IMG/VR virus record: IMGVR_UViG_3300020438_000007 | Location: 124,001 to 188,000 of that record | Direction: 5' to 3' (one strand) | Origin: a virus | DNA: 64,000 nucleotides | Part shown: piece after piece, positions 1 through 9,100 of the stretch | How the letters are laid out: every line of letters begins with the position of its first letter | How positions within the stretch are numbered: position 1 is the first letter of the stretch | Position numbers and translations under genes: made by a program | The notes under the pieces: generated by a model | Seen by the model: the letters and a program-made list of their open reading frames with translations, nothing else | Told to the model about the DNA's origin: nothing | Databases searched by the model: none

Positions 1-3000
1 CCAGACAGTGTAATTGTTGCAGTATCTTCTGGAGTCTGAGCAGAGAAGGATTCTTCTGCCGTTCCGTTGAATATAGAAGTTCCAGCGACAAGTTCTGCAG
101 CAGCTGTTGCTTCTGCAATACCACCAACTGCGAATAGAGAACCAGAACCAACTTCGACGGATGATGTTGCTTCGTCTTGACCAGAACCACTGTAAGTAAA
201 TGTGCCGCCGCCAGATGCTTGAACAGATGTTCTCTCGATTGTGAGAATACCACCTTCCTGACGAATAGTGATACCACCAGATGTGCCTGGATCTTTGTCG
301 TCTCCATAGTATCCAAATACAGAAATTGGTCTTGCTTCTGCACCAGATGTCTGGAAGTCGAATAGGAGAGATCCAGCACCAAATTCTGTTGCAGGGATAA
401 ATCTCTCTTTTGCACCAAACTCAACACCGTTAAGATCGCCAATTCCATCATCACCAATTTGACCATTGGCCTCAGTACCAATACCGAGAATGTAGATCGT
501 ACCATCAGTAAGAATAGGAGCGTTGGTACGACCGATTGCCTTACCGTTAAGACTGATAATACCAGAGGTAGGATATTTGGGTACGAACCTTGTGGTAACA
601 ATGCCAGGATCTCCGTACTCTCCTCCAGTACCGCCAGGCAAGAAGGTAAAACCTGTTTCGATACCAATGTTCCTTTCGATACCATAATGAGGTGTGAAGT
701 CGATTTGTGGGTGATTGAGTTCTCCACTGAGTCGTAGAGTTGCCTTCTGAGATTGAGAAGCAAAGGCTGCACTGAGATCTGTATATCCACCACCAAAGAT
801 GTGTAGGTAAGTTCCTTCTGGAGGATCGAAGCTCGATCTCTCGATAGATGCTCCAGAGAATGTAGTAATACCAGAAGCGGGTGGAACGATAATCCTTCTG
901 TAGGTTGTAAACCCAACAGCTTGAGTTTGTTGAAGGGTGATATTTCCAGATCCAACAAAGTCTTTGGTGACACTCTCGTTTGCAGTATCGTAGATATCGA
1001 ATAGAACAGTTCCTTCTGGAGTCTGAGCAATGTATCTTTCTTCTGCACCACTAACGAAGTCGAATAGAGATGTTGTACTACTTGCAACTGCAACTCTCTC
1101 GACTCCAGTACCAGATACGATAAGTGAACCAGAACCAACCCAACTTGGGATGAACTGAGTAATCGTGTCCGAGATCTGTGGGAATACAAGTTTTCCGTAT
1201 GGGAAACGAGATTCTGTTGGTGCTGGCTCTGTAATGAATCCAGCATCTTCGTAACCCTGATTGATTTCTTGTGAATTGAAACCAGTGTAGTGTGGATATA
1301 AGAATTGATCGTATGCAGGTCCGCCAACAGAACTGATGCCAAGTTCACCGTAGTCTTGAGACACAGTGTTGTCATCAAATCCGATACCATATTGACTAGT
1401 CTTATCGAAGGAAGGTAATATCTCAACACCACCAGATCCTTGGTCGTATGTGAGACCACCGTTACTAAAGAGAACGTCTTGAGAGTATCTGTTGAGTTCG
1501 TCATCAAATGTTTCAGTACCAGAAGCCTGTCCAAGTATGTTGAGTCCGAATCCAAAGCTTGGGTCTCCAAGAATACCACCGTAGTTTTCGTTCTCAGTAC
1601 CAAAGAGTATAGAAGACTCATTGTAAGAATCTGTATTCTTCTCACCAGATGCCGCACCATTGACGAATAATGTTCCGCCAAACTCGTTTTCTTTGTGTTG
1701 TATAACTCTTGCGTATGTCTGATTCTCTTCTCTACCCTGACTGAAGGTTCCTGTACCAACACCAGAGATATGTGGTGCAAATACCTGACCAGCAGTACCA
1801 CCAAGATATGAGTAGTCTCCCTGTAAGTATGCCTTGGTACTGGATTCAACTGCACCACCGATACTGAATAATGTACCAGATCCTTCTGGTATGACTGGTG
1901 TAATAGACTCGTTACCAGTACCATTAATTGTAAATTGACCTTCTTCACCAAATACTGTATGTTGTGGAGCCTGTGATAACCATAGTTCTCCAGATATGAA
2001 TATACCAGCATTGTGTGTAGCAATACCAGATTTTCCAGAACTCTCGTATTGAATTGCAGATGCAACGTCGAGATCTTCTGAAAGTAAGAAGGTTGCTGTT
2101 CCTGTAAATCCAACAGTCTGTCTGGAAAGTGAAGTTTCTCCAAGAGAGAATGTAACTTCTCTGTTGGGGTAGTGTTGACCACCAATCTGAACGTAGTTGA
2201 AGTCTGGAAGTAGGAATCCCCAGTTTTCTGCCGACTTGGGAATAGTCTCGTCGTTTGTATTGATTGGTCCCCAATCTTCGTAAGATTGAGTTGGAGTAGC
2301 AGTAATAAGACCCCAATCGAGCTCTTCTGTTTTTTGATCTCCAAGAGGCGATATCCAAGAAGGAGTGTAAACAGGTGTACCCTGTTGCATCCCTCCAGAG
2401 AAATCAAACAGATTTGTATTCTCGTAGTCCTTGACAAGTACAACATCTGTTGCCGAACCAGAAGTATTGAAGAGGACTGTTCCTTCGTCTCCCTGTTTAA
2501 CAAGTTTGATACCAGAAACAGATCCAGTAAGTCTAACAAGTGCCTTTTTAGTATCGGGAAGTAAGACTCTACTTTCAGCACCAGTTCCAGAGATATCAAA
2601 GAGAACTGTGTTATCAACAGTTGCAGGGACAAATGCCTCATCTGCACTACCAGATATGGCGACTTCACCCTCAAGACCGAAGATTGTACTTTGTGGAGCC
2701 TGACTGAAGAAGTTGGTTCCAGAGAATGTTCCTGTACCAGATCCAGAGTATGCAAAGAGTGATCCTTCTGCAGCAATTCCTTCTTTCTTGAACGTACCAG
2801 AACCGTGGTATCCCCTGACAAATAGATCGTGGCCCCTGACAAAGGTTGACTGATACTCGTCGAAGAAGATCCCACCTTGTAATTTTTGTAATATTACACC
2901 GTAATCTTCAGCAGATGTAGGTGTATCTAATATACCTCCGTAACTCTCGAATGCTACCTGATCTTCGTCAGAGAATGATCTCTCCTTCGCAAGAGAATCT

Positions 3001-3770
3001 GTGATAACCTCGTCAAATGTGACATTGAGATCATCGAAGGATGCTCCTTCTCTAACTGTAATTGTGCCGTTATCTTCTTTCTCGAATACGTCAGACTCTG
3101 ATCTGGCGTAGTTGTATATGACTTTCTCAACATCAAATAGTCGGGTATCTCCACCCTTCGCCCTAAAGGCGTTTTTGATAATTGGTAAGTAGGCTTCGTT
3201 GTATGGAGTCTGTTGTTCTCCAGTTACGGATACAGAGCCACTACCATTATAAGAATAAACTTGGTCTAGGTCGTTTGCAGACAGCCCTGACTTGGCAATC
3301 GCACCAACACCTATGTAATTTCCTCTAGATATAGATTCTTCTGCTGTCCCAGATGGGATGAAGATGACAGCTCCCGCTGCTCCAAGATCTGGTATGACGA
3401 CTCTTTCGAGACCGTTACCAAATTCATGAACAGTACCAGTACCAACCCAAGGCACTGCTGCAGATACTAGTGCAGAATCATTAACATCGAATAGGACTGT
3501 ATTTGCGTTCTCTGGAATCCACTGAGTTCTTGATCTACCAAACTCGTCTCTTCCGTCTACTACATTTATTGGACCAAACGGTAGCACATCTGATGTATCG
3601 TTGATGAGTCCGTGGTCATTTACAAAGAAGAAATTCTCGTCTCTTTCGGGTTCTACATGTTGATTTATGTCGCCATAGTCAATATTCTCCACTGACGCGA
3701 CGGTGATATTACCACCGTCAAATGTAGTGAATAAATCTATCTTCGTATTGTCGTAGACAAATACTGTCAA
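1..3770 (-). CDS. Giant virion structural protein, N-terminal part only (runs off left edge)
   Basis: A minus-strand frame stays open from 3770 to base 1, about 1256 codons with no stop seen in the parts read. It begins MTVFVYDNTKIDL. The start is TTG at 3768-3770, because an in-frame stop lies at 3801-3803 with no ATG between; a GGGGGA purine run sits about 6 bases upstream. The protein is built of degenerate repeats of the form GTxLFDxxGxAxE (for example EGTVLFDI, SLFDFVSGAEE, NTVLFDIS) and of DYG/DWG-L units (SAEDYGVIL, SAENWGFLL). No enzyme motif is visible. It lies downstream of the baseplate block, so a fibre or surface structural role is inferred. It is the last gene of the virion block seen here and its C-terminus is outside the window. 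Confidence 0.8.
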   Translation of the reverse strand, partial: MTVFVYDNTKIDLFTTFDGGNITVASVENIDYGDINQHVEPERDENFFFVNDHGLINDTSDVLPFGPINVVDGRDEFGRSRTQWIPENANTVLFDVNDSALVSAAVPWVGTGTVHEFGNGLERVVIPDLGAAGAVIFIPSGTAEESISRGNYIGVGAIAKSGLSANDLDQVYSYNGSGSVSVTGEQQTPYNEAYLPIIKNAFRAKGGDTRLFDVEKVIYNYARSESDVFEKEDNGTITVREGASFDDLNVTFDEVITDSLAKERSFSDEDQVAFESYGGILDTPTSAEDYGVILQKLQGGIFFDEYQSTFVRGHDLFVRGYHGSGTFKKEGIAAEGSLFAYSGSGTGTFSGTNFFSQAPQSTIFGLEGEVAISGSADEAFVPATVDNTVLFDISGTGAESRVLLPDTKKALVRLTGSVSGIKLVKQGDEGTVLFNTSGSATDVVLVKDYENTNLFDFSGGMQQGTPVYTPSWISPLGDQKTEELDWGLITATPTQSYEDWGPINTNDETIPKSAENWGFLLPDFNYVQIGGQHYPNREVTFSLGETSLSRQTVGFTGTATFLLSEDLDVASAIQYESSGKSGIATHNAGIFISGELWLSQAPQHTVFGEEGQFTINGTGNESITPVIPEGSGTLFSIGGAVESSTKAYLQGDYSYLGGTAGQVFAPHISGVGTGTFSQGREENQTYARVIQHKENEFGGTLFVNGAASGEKNTDSYNESSILFGTENENYGGILGDPSFGFGLNILGQASGTETFDDELNRYSQDVLFSNGGLTYDQGSGGVEILPSFDKTSQYGIGFDDNTVSQDYGELGISSVGGPAYDQFLYPHYTGFNSQEINQGYEDAGFITEPAPTESRFPYGKLVFPQISDTITQFIPSWVGSGSLIVSGTGVERVAVASSTTSLFDFVSGAEERYIAQTPEGTVLFDIYDTANESVTKDFVGSGNITLQQTQAVGFTTYRRIIVPPASGITTFSGASIERSSFDPPEGTYLHIFGGGYTDLSAAFASQSQKATLRLSGELNHPQIDFTPHYGIERNIGIETGFTFLPGGTGGEYGDPGIVTTRFVPKYPTSGIISLNGKAIGRTNAPILTDGTIYILGIGTEANGQIGDDGIGDLNGVEFGAKERFIPATEFGAGSLLFDFQTSGAEARPISVFGYYGDDKDPGTSGGITIRQEGGILTIERTSVQASGGGTFTYSGSGQDEATSSVEVGSGSLFAVGGIAEATAAAELVAGTSIFNGTAEESFSAQTPEDTATITLS

Positions 3771-3782
3771 AGGTTTCCCCCG

Positions 3783-3819
3783 AAATAAAAAGACCCTGCC
3801 TTAATTATAAAGCAGAGTC
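3783..3819 (-). terminator. Rho-independent terminator after the 335-aa structural gene
   Basis: On the minus strand the arms GACTCTGC and GCAGGGTC pair over 8 bp with one G-T pair and a 12-base loop, followed by TTTTTATTT. It lies between the stop at 3845 and the start at 3770, so the giant ORF downstream probably has its own promoter. Confidence 0.8.
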
Positions 3820-3829
3820 CACATATTGA

Positions 3830-3836
3830 TATTTAG
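3830..3836 (-). promoter_or_regulatory. Late-promoter-like motif CTAAATA
   Basis: CTAAATA (minus strand) resembles the T4 late octamer TATAAATA. It lies 60 bases before the TTG start at 3770 but upstream of the terminator at 3783-3819, so its role here is less clear than at other copies. Confidence 0.35.
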
Positions 3837-3844
3837 TGTTTCTA

Positions 3845-4852
3845 TTAGTCGAGTGCGACGTTTAGAGTAATCTTAATCTGGTCTCCGTTGTTTTGGATGT
3901 TGTAAGGACCGTTTGTGAATCTCTCAGCGTACATGATTGAACTATAGAGAGTTGCAGTATTTAATCCCAACACACCGTTAGATGTAGCACTCATAGATGG
4001 AGTTGTTACAAACTCATCTGCGTTTGGTACTTCAAATACAGTGTAAACATTAGACTCAAGAGTTGTGTTACCAGCACCAGCGTTAACGTAGAGGATATCA
4101 CCCGCTCTAAGTCCGTGGTTGGCGAACGTAATCTTACCGAAACTGAATGTGACTGATGGGTCAGTAGCAACCTGAATGTTATCAACCAGAGGTTTGTCTA
4201 GGTAGATCGTTCTGTAAGCTCTATCAATACCGATAATCTTAGTATTAGTTGCGACACCAGAGTTACCAGCAACGAACTGTCCAAGTGTTAAGTCGTCAAT
4301 ACTAACTTGTGGGTCGATTGTAAGGTAAGAGTTACCGACAACACCGATAGTTGGGTCTGTGTTGTTACCCTTAGTAACAGTAGTTCCGATACCAACACCA
4401 GCACCATGAACAACACCCTGTACTGCGACAGGCATGTTATTTGCTCTAGTGACGTAGTAACCGTAGATGTTACCAGCAGGTCCAGTGAAAGTAAATGTTT
4501 GTTCTGGATATGTAGCGGTTGTACCACTACCAACGTTCTTGATAACCCACCTAGATCCATTTAACAGGATACCATACTGCTGGTTATAATCCTGATCTCC
4601 TCTGTTGTTTACACAGACTGGATAACCAGTATTTGCAGTAGTACCATAACCGTTAACGTTTCCGTCAATGTAGGGTTCAAAGTACGAAGTTGCAGAAGGA
4701 ACATCGCCCTCAGCAGGGGTCGTGTTACTTGTAAAAAGTTTTAATACAAGATTTCGGGGTGATGTATCTTCTAAATCTGCGACAAAGTTATTCTGAGCAA
4801 TCAGATAACGCAGCGACTCAATTTCACCAATATTAGGAACGAGTAATGCCAT
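3845..4852 (-). CDS. Virion structural protein, 335 aa
   Basis: Starts MALLVPNIGEIESLRYLIAQ at ATG 4852 with AGAGGTAG as a plausible ribosome site. The N-terminal third contains NNFVADLEDTSPRNLVLKLF and FEPYIDG. From memory this type of sequence occurs in virion proteins of cyanobacterial myoviruses, but I cannot search for it. The rest is rich in G, T, V and N with short beta-type stretches, as in fibre or adhesin proteins. A TATAAATA octamer lies 44 bases upstream and an intrinsic terminator follows, so it can be a separate late transcription unit. No catalytic motif is seen. Confidence 0.85.
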   Translation of the reverse strand: MALLVPNIGEIESLRYLIAQNNFVADLEDTSPRNLVLKLFTSNTTPAEGDVPSATSYFEPYIDGNVNGYGTTANTGYPVCVNNRGDQDYNQQYGILLNGSRWVIKNVGSGTTATYPEQTFTFTGPAGNIYGYYVTRANNMPVAVQGVVHGAGVGIGTTVTKGNNTDPTIGVVGNSYLTIDPQVSIDDLTLGQFVAGNSGVATNTKIIGIDRAYRTIYLDKPLVDNIQVATDPSVTFSFGKITFANHGLRAGDILYVNAGAGNTTLESNVYTVFEVPNADEFVTTPSMSATSNGVLGLNTATLYSSIMYAERFTNGPYNIQNNGDQIKITLNVALD

Positions 4853-4895
4853 TGAAAAACTACCTCTAGGGTCTTAGAACGTTAAGAACTATACT

Positions 4896-4903
4896 TATTT
4901 ATA
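4896..4903 (-). promoter_or_regulatory. Late promoter octamer TATAAATA
   Basis: An exact TATAAATA, the T4 late promoter core, on the minus strand. It overlaps the last codon of the 224-aa gene and lies 44 bases before the ATG at 4852. Confidence 0.6.
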
Positions 4904-5573
4904 ATTTTAATTTTAGAGAGATTAGTAACCTTCTAATATTGTTCACGCTTACCACAGTGAAACGGAGAATATCCCCTGCTCCAATAGTAGTCGTCCAATT
5001 ATTTAGGACATCATCAAAGTATTTATCCGAATTGGATAATTGCACTCTCGAACCACCAGTAATACTGGTGAAATTCGGATAATCTGCGAAAGTACATTTT
5101 TCTAGTTCAATAACAATATCACCAGTCTGATCGGATAAGACTCTGATGTTTTCAATAAGTCCAGTGACATCTATTGTGATTTTGCCTTTGTCACCAGGCT
5201 GCATTGGAAGACTGCCGCTATCAATAACATAGTTTACGGTTCGTGTTAAATCAGCTGCTGCAGCAAGAGCAATAATTACTACATCGTCGTTTGCTGCTGG
5301 TGGAGTTGTAAATACAACTTGGTCACCAGAAATATTATAATCATTTGCTGGATCTAAGAACAAACCATTTTTAGTAACAATAAGTTGTTGATTATTGTTA
5401 GGAGTATATGGTGCTCCTTGATCATTTAAGTTAAATGTGGTTTCAGTACCATCTTGTACTGGTGTTTTACCAATAATGATGTTACCATATTGGATCGACT
5501 TTGAGGGAACCTCATAGTCTACACCGACATTATAACTGCCAGGATCGTTAAGAGTGACTAAGTAATCTGCCAT
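4899..5573 (-). CDS. Phage fibre/adhesin-like structural protein, 224 aa
   Basis: Starts MADYLVTLNDPGSYNVGVDY. The N-terminal half includes QDGTETTFNLND and NQQLIVTKNGLFLDP, a beta-rich pattern seen in phage fibre proteins. Residues from about 113 to the end follow a module I know from many tail-fibre C-termini: a KGKITIDVTG strand, then SDQTGDIVIELEKCTFADYP, a S-x-T-GG segment, LNNWTTTIGAGDILRF and a final RRLLISLKL strand. Its stop overlaps the octamer for the next gene, and its start touches the stop of the 111-aa gene, so both are likely co-expressed. Receptor binding or decoration of the virion is inferred. Confidence 0.85.
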   Translation of the reverse strand: MADYLVTLNDPGSYNVGVDYEVPSKSIQYGNIIIGKTPVQDGTETTFNLNDQGAPYTPNNNQQLIVTKNGLFLDPANDYNISGDQVVFTTPPAANDDVVIIALAAAADLTRTVNYVIDSGSLPMQPGDKGKITIDVTGLIENIRVLSDQTGDIVIELEKCTFADYPNFTSITGGSRVQLSNSDKYFDDVLNNWTTTIGAGDILRFTVVSVNNIRRLLISLKLKL

Positions 5574-5908
5574 TATCGTGTTACGCCTGGGATTACAAGA
5601 AGGTTTCCTTGTATTGGTCTAGTCTTATACGCATTGGGCGATTCTAAAACAAGATCATACACATATCTCCCTCCTTCTATTACAGAAGTAATAGTAGATG
5701 CCATTGCAACTTTGATCTGTCCATTGACCCTATTGGGGAAAGATACCACAAAAGGAGTGGACTTAGATGCCTCAGGGTGCTTTCTTAGTTGAGCAGATCC
5801 ACTATATCCTGTTAGATTTAAAGCGGAAGCATTTTCATTTCTGATAGTAAATGTTGCTTCAAAATCTACACCTTGATCTAAAACTAAGTTGATGTTCCTT
5901 GCTGTCAT
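5573..5908 (-). CDS. Small Ig-like virion protein, 111 aa
   Basis: Starts MTARNINLVLDQGVDFEATF. The pattern (N-L-x-x-x-x-G-x-D-F near the start, LTGYSGSAQLRKHP in the middle, GGRYVYDLVLESP near the end, then PGVTR) is typical of short beta-sandwich proteins encoded beside phage fibre genes. It overlaps the next gene by one base (TAATG) and is preceded by GATAAATA 22 bases upstream. The function is inferred as a small structural or adapter protein; the family has no name I can give with certainty. Confidence 0.8.
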   Translation of the reverse strand: MTARNINLVLDQGVDFEATFTIRNENASALNLTGYSGSAQLRKHPEASKSTPFVVSFPNRVNGQIKVAMASTITSVIEGGRYVYDLVLESPNAYKTRPIQGNLLVIPGVTR

Positions 5909-5928
5909 CTGTCAAAGGGAGGTTTTAG

Positions 5929-6138
5929 TTATTTATCTAATTTACTCAAAATGAGTTTCATCATATCTTTTAGTTCATCAACATCATCCTTTAGTTTATC
6001 CATTTCCTCTGCTTCTACTAACTTTCTCTCTTTTAATTTGAGGTAGTTATTGTATGCAGTATCATTGCAATTAAGAATTGCACCACTATCTTCATCTCGA
6101 TAAAGAGAATTACTATCTTTCACTTTTACTTTATTCAT
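5929..6138 (-). CDS. Small coiled-coil protein, 69 aa
   Basis: Starts MNKVKVKDSNSLYRDEDSGA. The middle contains AILNCNDTAYNNYLKLKERK and the C-terminal 35 residues form an amphipathic heptad pattern (LKDDVDELKDMMKLILSKL), so a coiled coil is likely. It overlaps the stop of the 2505-aa gene by TAATG and so is translationally coupled to it. Short proteins of this kind near baseplate genes are known to me from cyanomyoviruses. Possible roles are chaperone or assembly factor; nothing in the sequence decides this. Confidence 0.8.
   Translation of the reverse strand: MNKVKVKDSNSLYRDEDSGAILNCNDTAYNNYLKLKERKLVEAEEMDKLKDDVDELKDMMKLILSKLDK
5930..5937 (-). promoter_or_regulatory. Late-promoter-like octamer GATAAATA
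   Basis: GATAAATA on the minus strand, 22 bases before the ATG at 5908, overlapping the end of the 69-aa gene. Confidence 0.5.
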
Positions 6139-9100
6139 TAGATAGATGCAATAGTTCTTAGATCACGAATCTTGGGAACAAAAGCGAAGTTAGTTCCTGA
6201 CATGATAATTTTAATTTGGAATCCATTGAACTGTGGAAGATTCTTCACGTTAAATTCATACTCTTTGTAGTCATCTTCTGTCTGAGATGCAAGGATTCTT
6301 CTATCGGGTTTACCGTTATTTTTTGCCTGATCTATCACATTTCCATTGGAATCCAAGTTTTCAAAGCCTGGGAATAGTTCAAACAACTGATACTCAGGTG
6401 GAGCATCGATTCTGAATATCCTGTATAGAACTCTGATGTCATTTGTTGAATGTTTGTACGCATCAAACATAACCTTCAATCCATCAGCTGACTTCTCAAG
6501 ATTCACAACCTTAGATAAGTAAACTGCGGCACTAGGATCATTATTAAGTGAATTGACTCTTCTATCAGTTGCATAATTATCAATCTTAGAGTTGAGTCTA
6601 TCCATGATTGTGATCATGTTAACTCTATCTAAGTCAATCATAGGACTGACTTTAGAATCATCTGTAGATAGATTTGCTTGTAATGTAAATGACTTTCTGC
6701 CTGGGAAGTCAGTAAGTTTTGCAAGTTCGTTATTCTTAGATGCAACAATTCTAGGAGTAGATAATACGTTATTACTCTGTAGTGAAACAGACTCGTAACC
6801 TTGATCCACAAATGATTTCAAGTTGCCATCGGGACTATTTCCAGAGAATGTTCGGATCTTAGCATCGATATCAGTTCCTTCTGGTAAGAGAGTTGCAACA
6901 TTAGGTCTGACAATATTAAATGCAATGTTCTGTGTTGCCATAGGTCCATCAAAGTTACCGACCTGTACATACTGTTGGTCGTAACTACCACCAGACTTAT
7001 TCTCTTTAAAGAATAGTTCTGGGAATCCGTTTGCATTTCCAGTTGCTCTATCCACACCTCTACTTGAGAGACCAACCTTAATCCAGTAATGATCAACGTC
7101 AATAGGATACTTGGTATTGTCAGTAGGAATGAAACTATGAGATGTGTTTACTCTTCTAAGAGAGACACCATTCAATTCATACTTGTAAATCTTATCATTG
7201 ATGTTGTAATCACCAGCCTTACTATCATCAATAGATCTAGTGATGTTATTAAGAGTTGAGGTTGTAGTTGTTACACCAGTGTATTTGATAATCTCATTTC
7301 CGACCTTAACATAGCCTGGGTTAGAACTGTTGACTTCAATGTTCTCAAATGACGTGAAGATTCCAACAGCAGTGACAGTCATATCTTCTGTACTTGAAGA
7401 ATTAACGGTAGATGTCAATTTCTCTGGTTTTACATCTGCTTCAACACCACTCAAGATTACATTGTCTTCTTGTGAGTACATACCATGATTGGAATGTCTA
7501 ACACGGAAGTGTAATCCATCAGTTACATTTTGTAAGTATTGGATAGAACCACCATTTACAACACTGGTTCCACTGCCGCCAACATATACGATAGCAGATG
7601 AGGAGTCAACTTTAGGTATACCTTGAATATTATCAAGAACTAAAGTATTGAACGCACTAATTACACCAACGTTATTTGGAATTGATAATCTCAAGTCTTT
7701 TCCGAATCCACCAGTATTTGTGGCAGACACAGTAAGAACATCACCAGCAGAGTATCCTGTTCCACCAATGGCAACCGTTGCAGCAACAGCAACTCTGTTA
7801 TCGACTGTCAAGTTGACAGTTGCACCAGTTCCTTTACCAAATTGTGAAACGACAGGCACATTAGAGTAAACAACAGGTGTAGCAGAAAATCCACTACCAC
7901 CACTTGTAATTGTTAGATCACTACCAACACCGATTGCACCAAGAACTTTGTTTAGATTTGCACTAAAGTTTGGATTTGCCTGTTGGTAAATTGTAGTTCC
8001 TTCTGTCAATCCAGCCTGTTCTGAAGCAGTTAAACTCTTACCTAAACCAATCACTGCATTGTATGAAAGCATATCAATAGGGTTGTTAGCAAGAGAAACA
8101 ATCTGTCTGTTTCCTACTTCAAGATCTGGATTATAGAAGTTGACTCTACCCGATGTTGAAGTGAAGTTTGCTCTGAATAGATTGAACTTAAGATCTTCTA
8201 ACTGACTTGGATCCCATGTAGCACCGTTCTGTGATTTGAACAATGAACCAAGTAGAGGTTGTTGGGAAACAATAATTTTTTCAGAGTCATCAGCATTGAG
8301 CGTAGTTATGTCTTCCTCACCCATCCTAGAGATGAATACAAAATATTCATTAGATGCAGATAGAAGAACAATTGCAAACTCTCCTCCACCTTCACAATAC
8401 ACAGGTGCAGGGAAGGTAAATGTTGTTGCTTTAGATCCATCCTCAGAGATAACAACTTCATCGGGATCAAGAATAGACTCACCAAATGGTAAAATCTCTT
8501 GAGTGGGCAAACCAGTTTGAAGTGTTCTTACTTGTAAGGTAACAGGTAGTTGATTCGTATCTTTTGCTCGGAAGTAAACTTCACATTTAGTGAGGAATAC
8601 ACCGTTAACATCAGGAACTTCAAACGATTGTGCAAGAGGGTCAACCCATCTAGTCTGAGATGTAGATCTGTTTTTGAAGGTATTCTTAACGACAAGTCTA
8701 CTACTTGTACTACTAAGAGTTCTATCGGATGATTGAGGTATTCTCTGAACATCTGCATTTCTCATTCTGAGAGTAGATGCCTCTACAGTTTGAAGTGTAC
8801 CAGATGATGTGAAGTTTGCTTCACCAGAACTATCTGTGAATCCAGAGATAGTAGAGTTAGTAAGACTTGAAGATAATGTAAATGTCTTTGTACCAGTGTT
8901 AAATGAAGGTGCAGAAGGAACTGTAGGATCAGGTAAGAACAACGATCCAAGTAATGCTCCTGCCTTATCAGTAATCAATCTGATTGAATTTACACTTGCG
9001 ATAGCACCACTAGATTGTCCAATCAACTTCATACCAGTAGTGATGTATCCATAGAAACCAGACGCAGCTTGAAGTTCTAAGGATGCAGTATCAACGTTTA

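Noticed and set aside
1945-2358. 137-codon minus-strand ORF in the left region
   Set aside because: It lies in another frame inside the giant ORF that is open from 3770 to 1 and its translation is basic and low in structure. The giant frame has regular repeats and is clearly the coding one.
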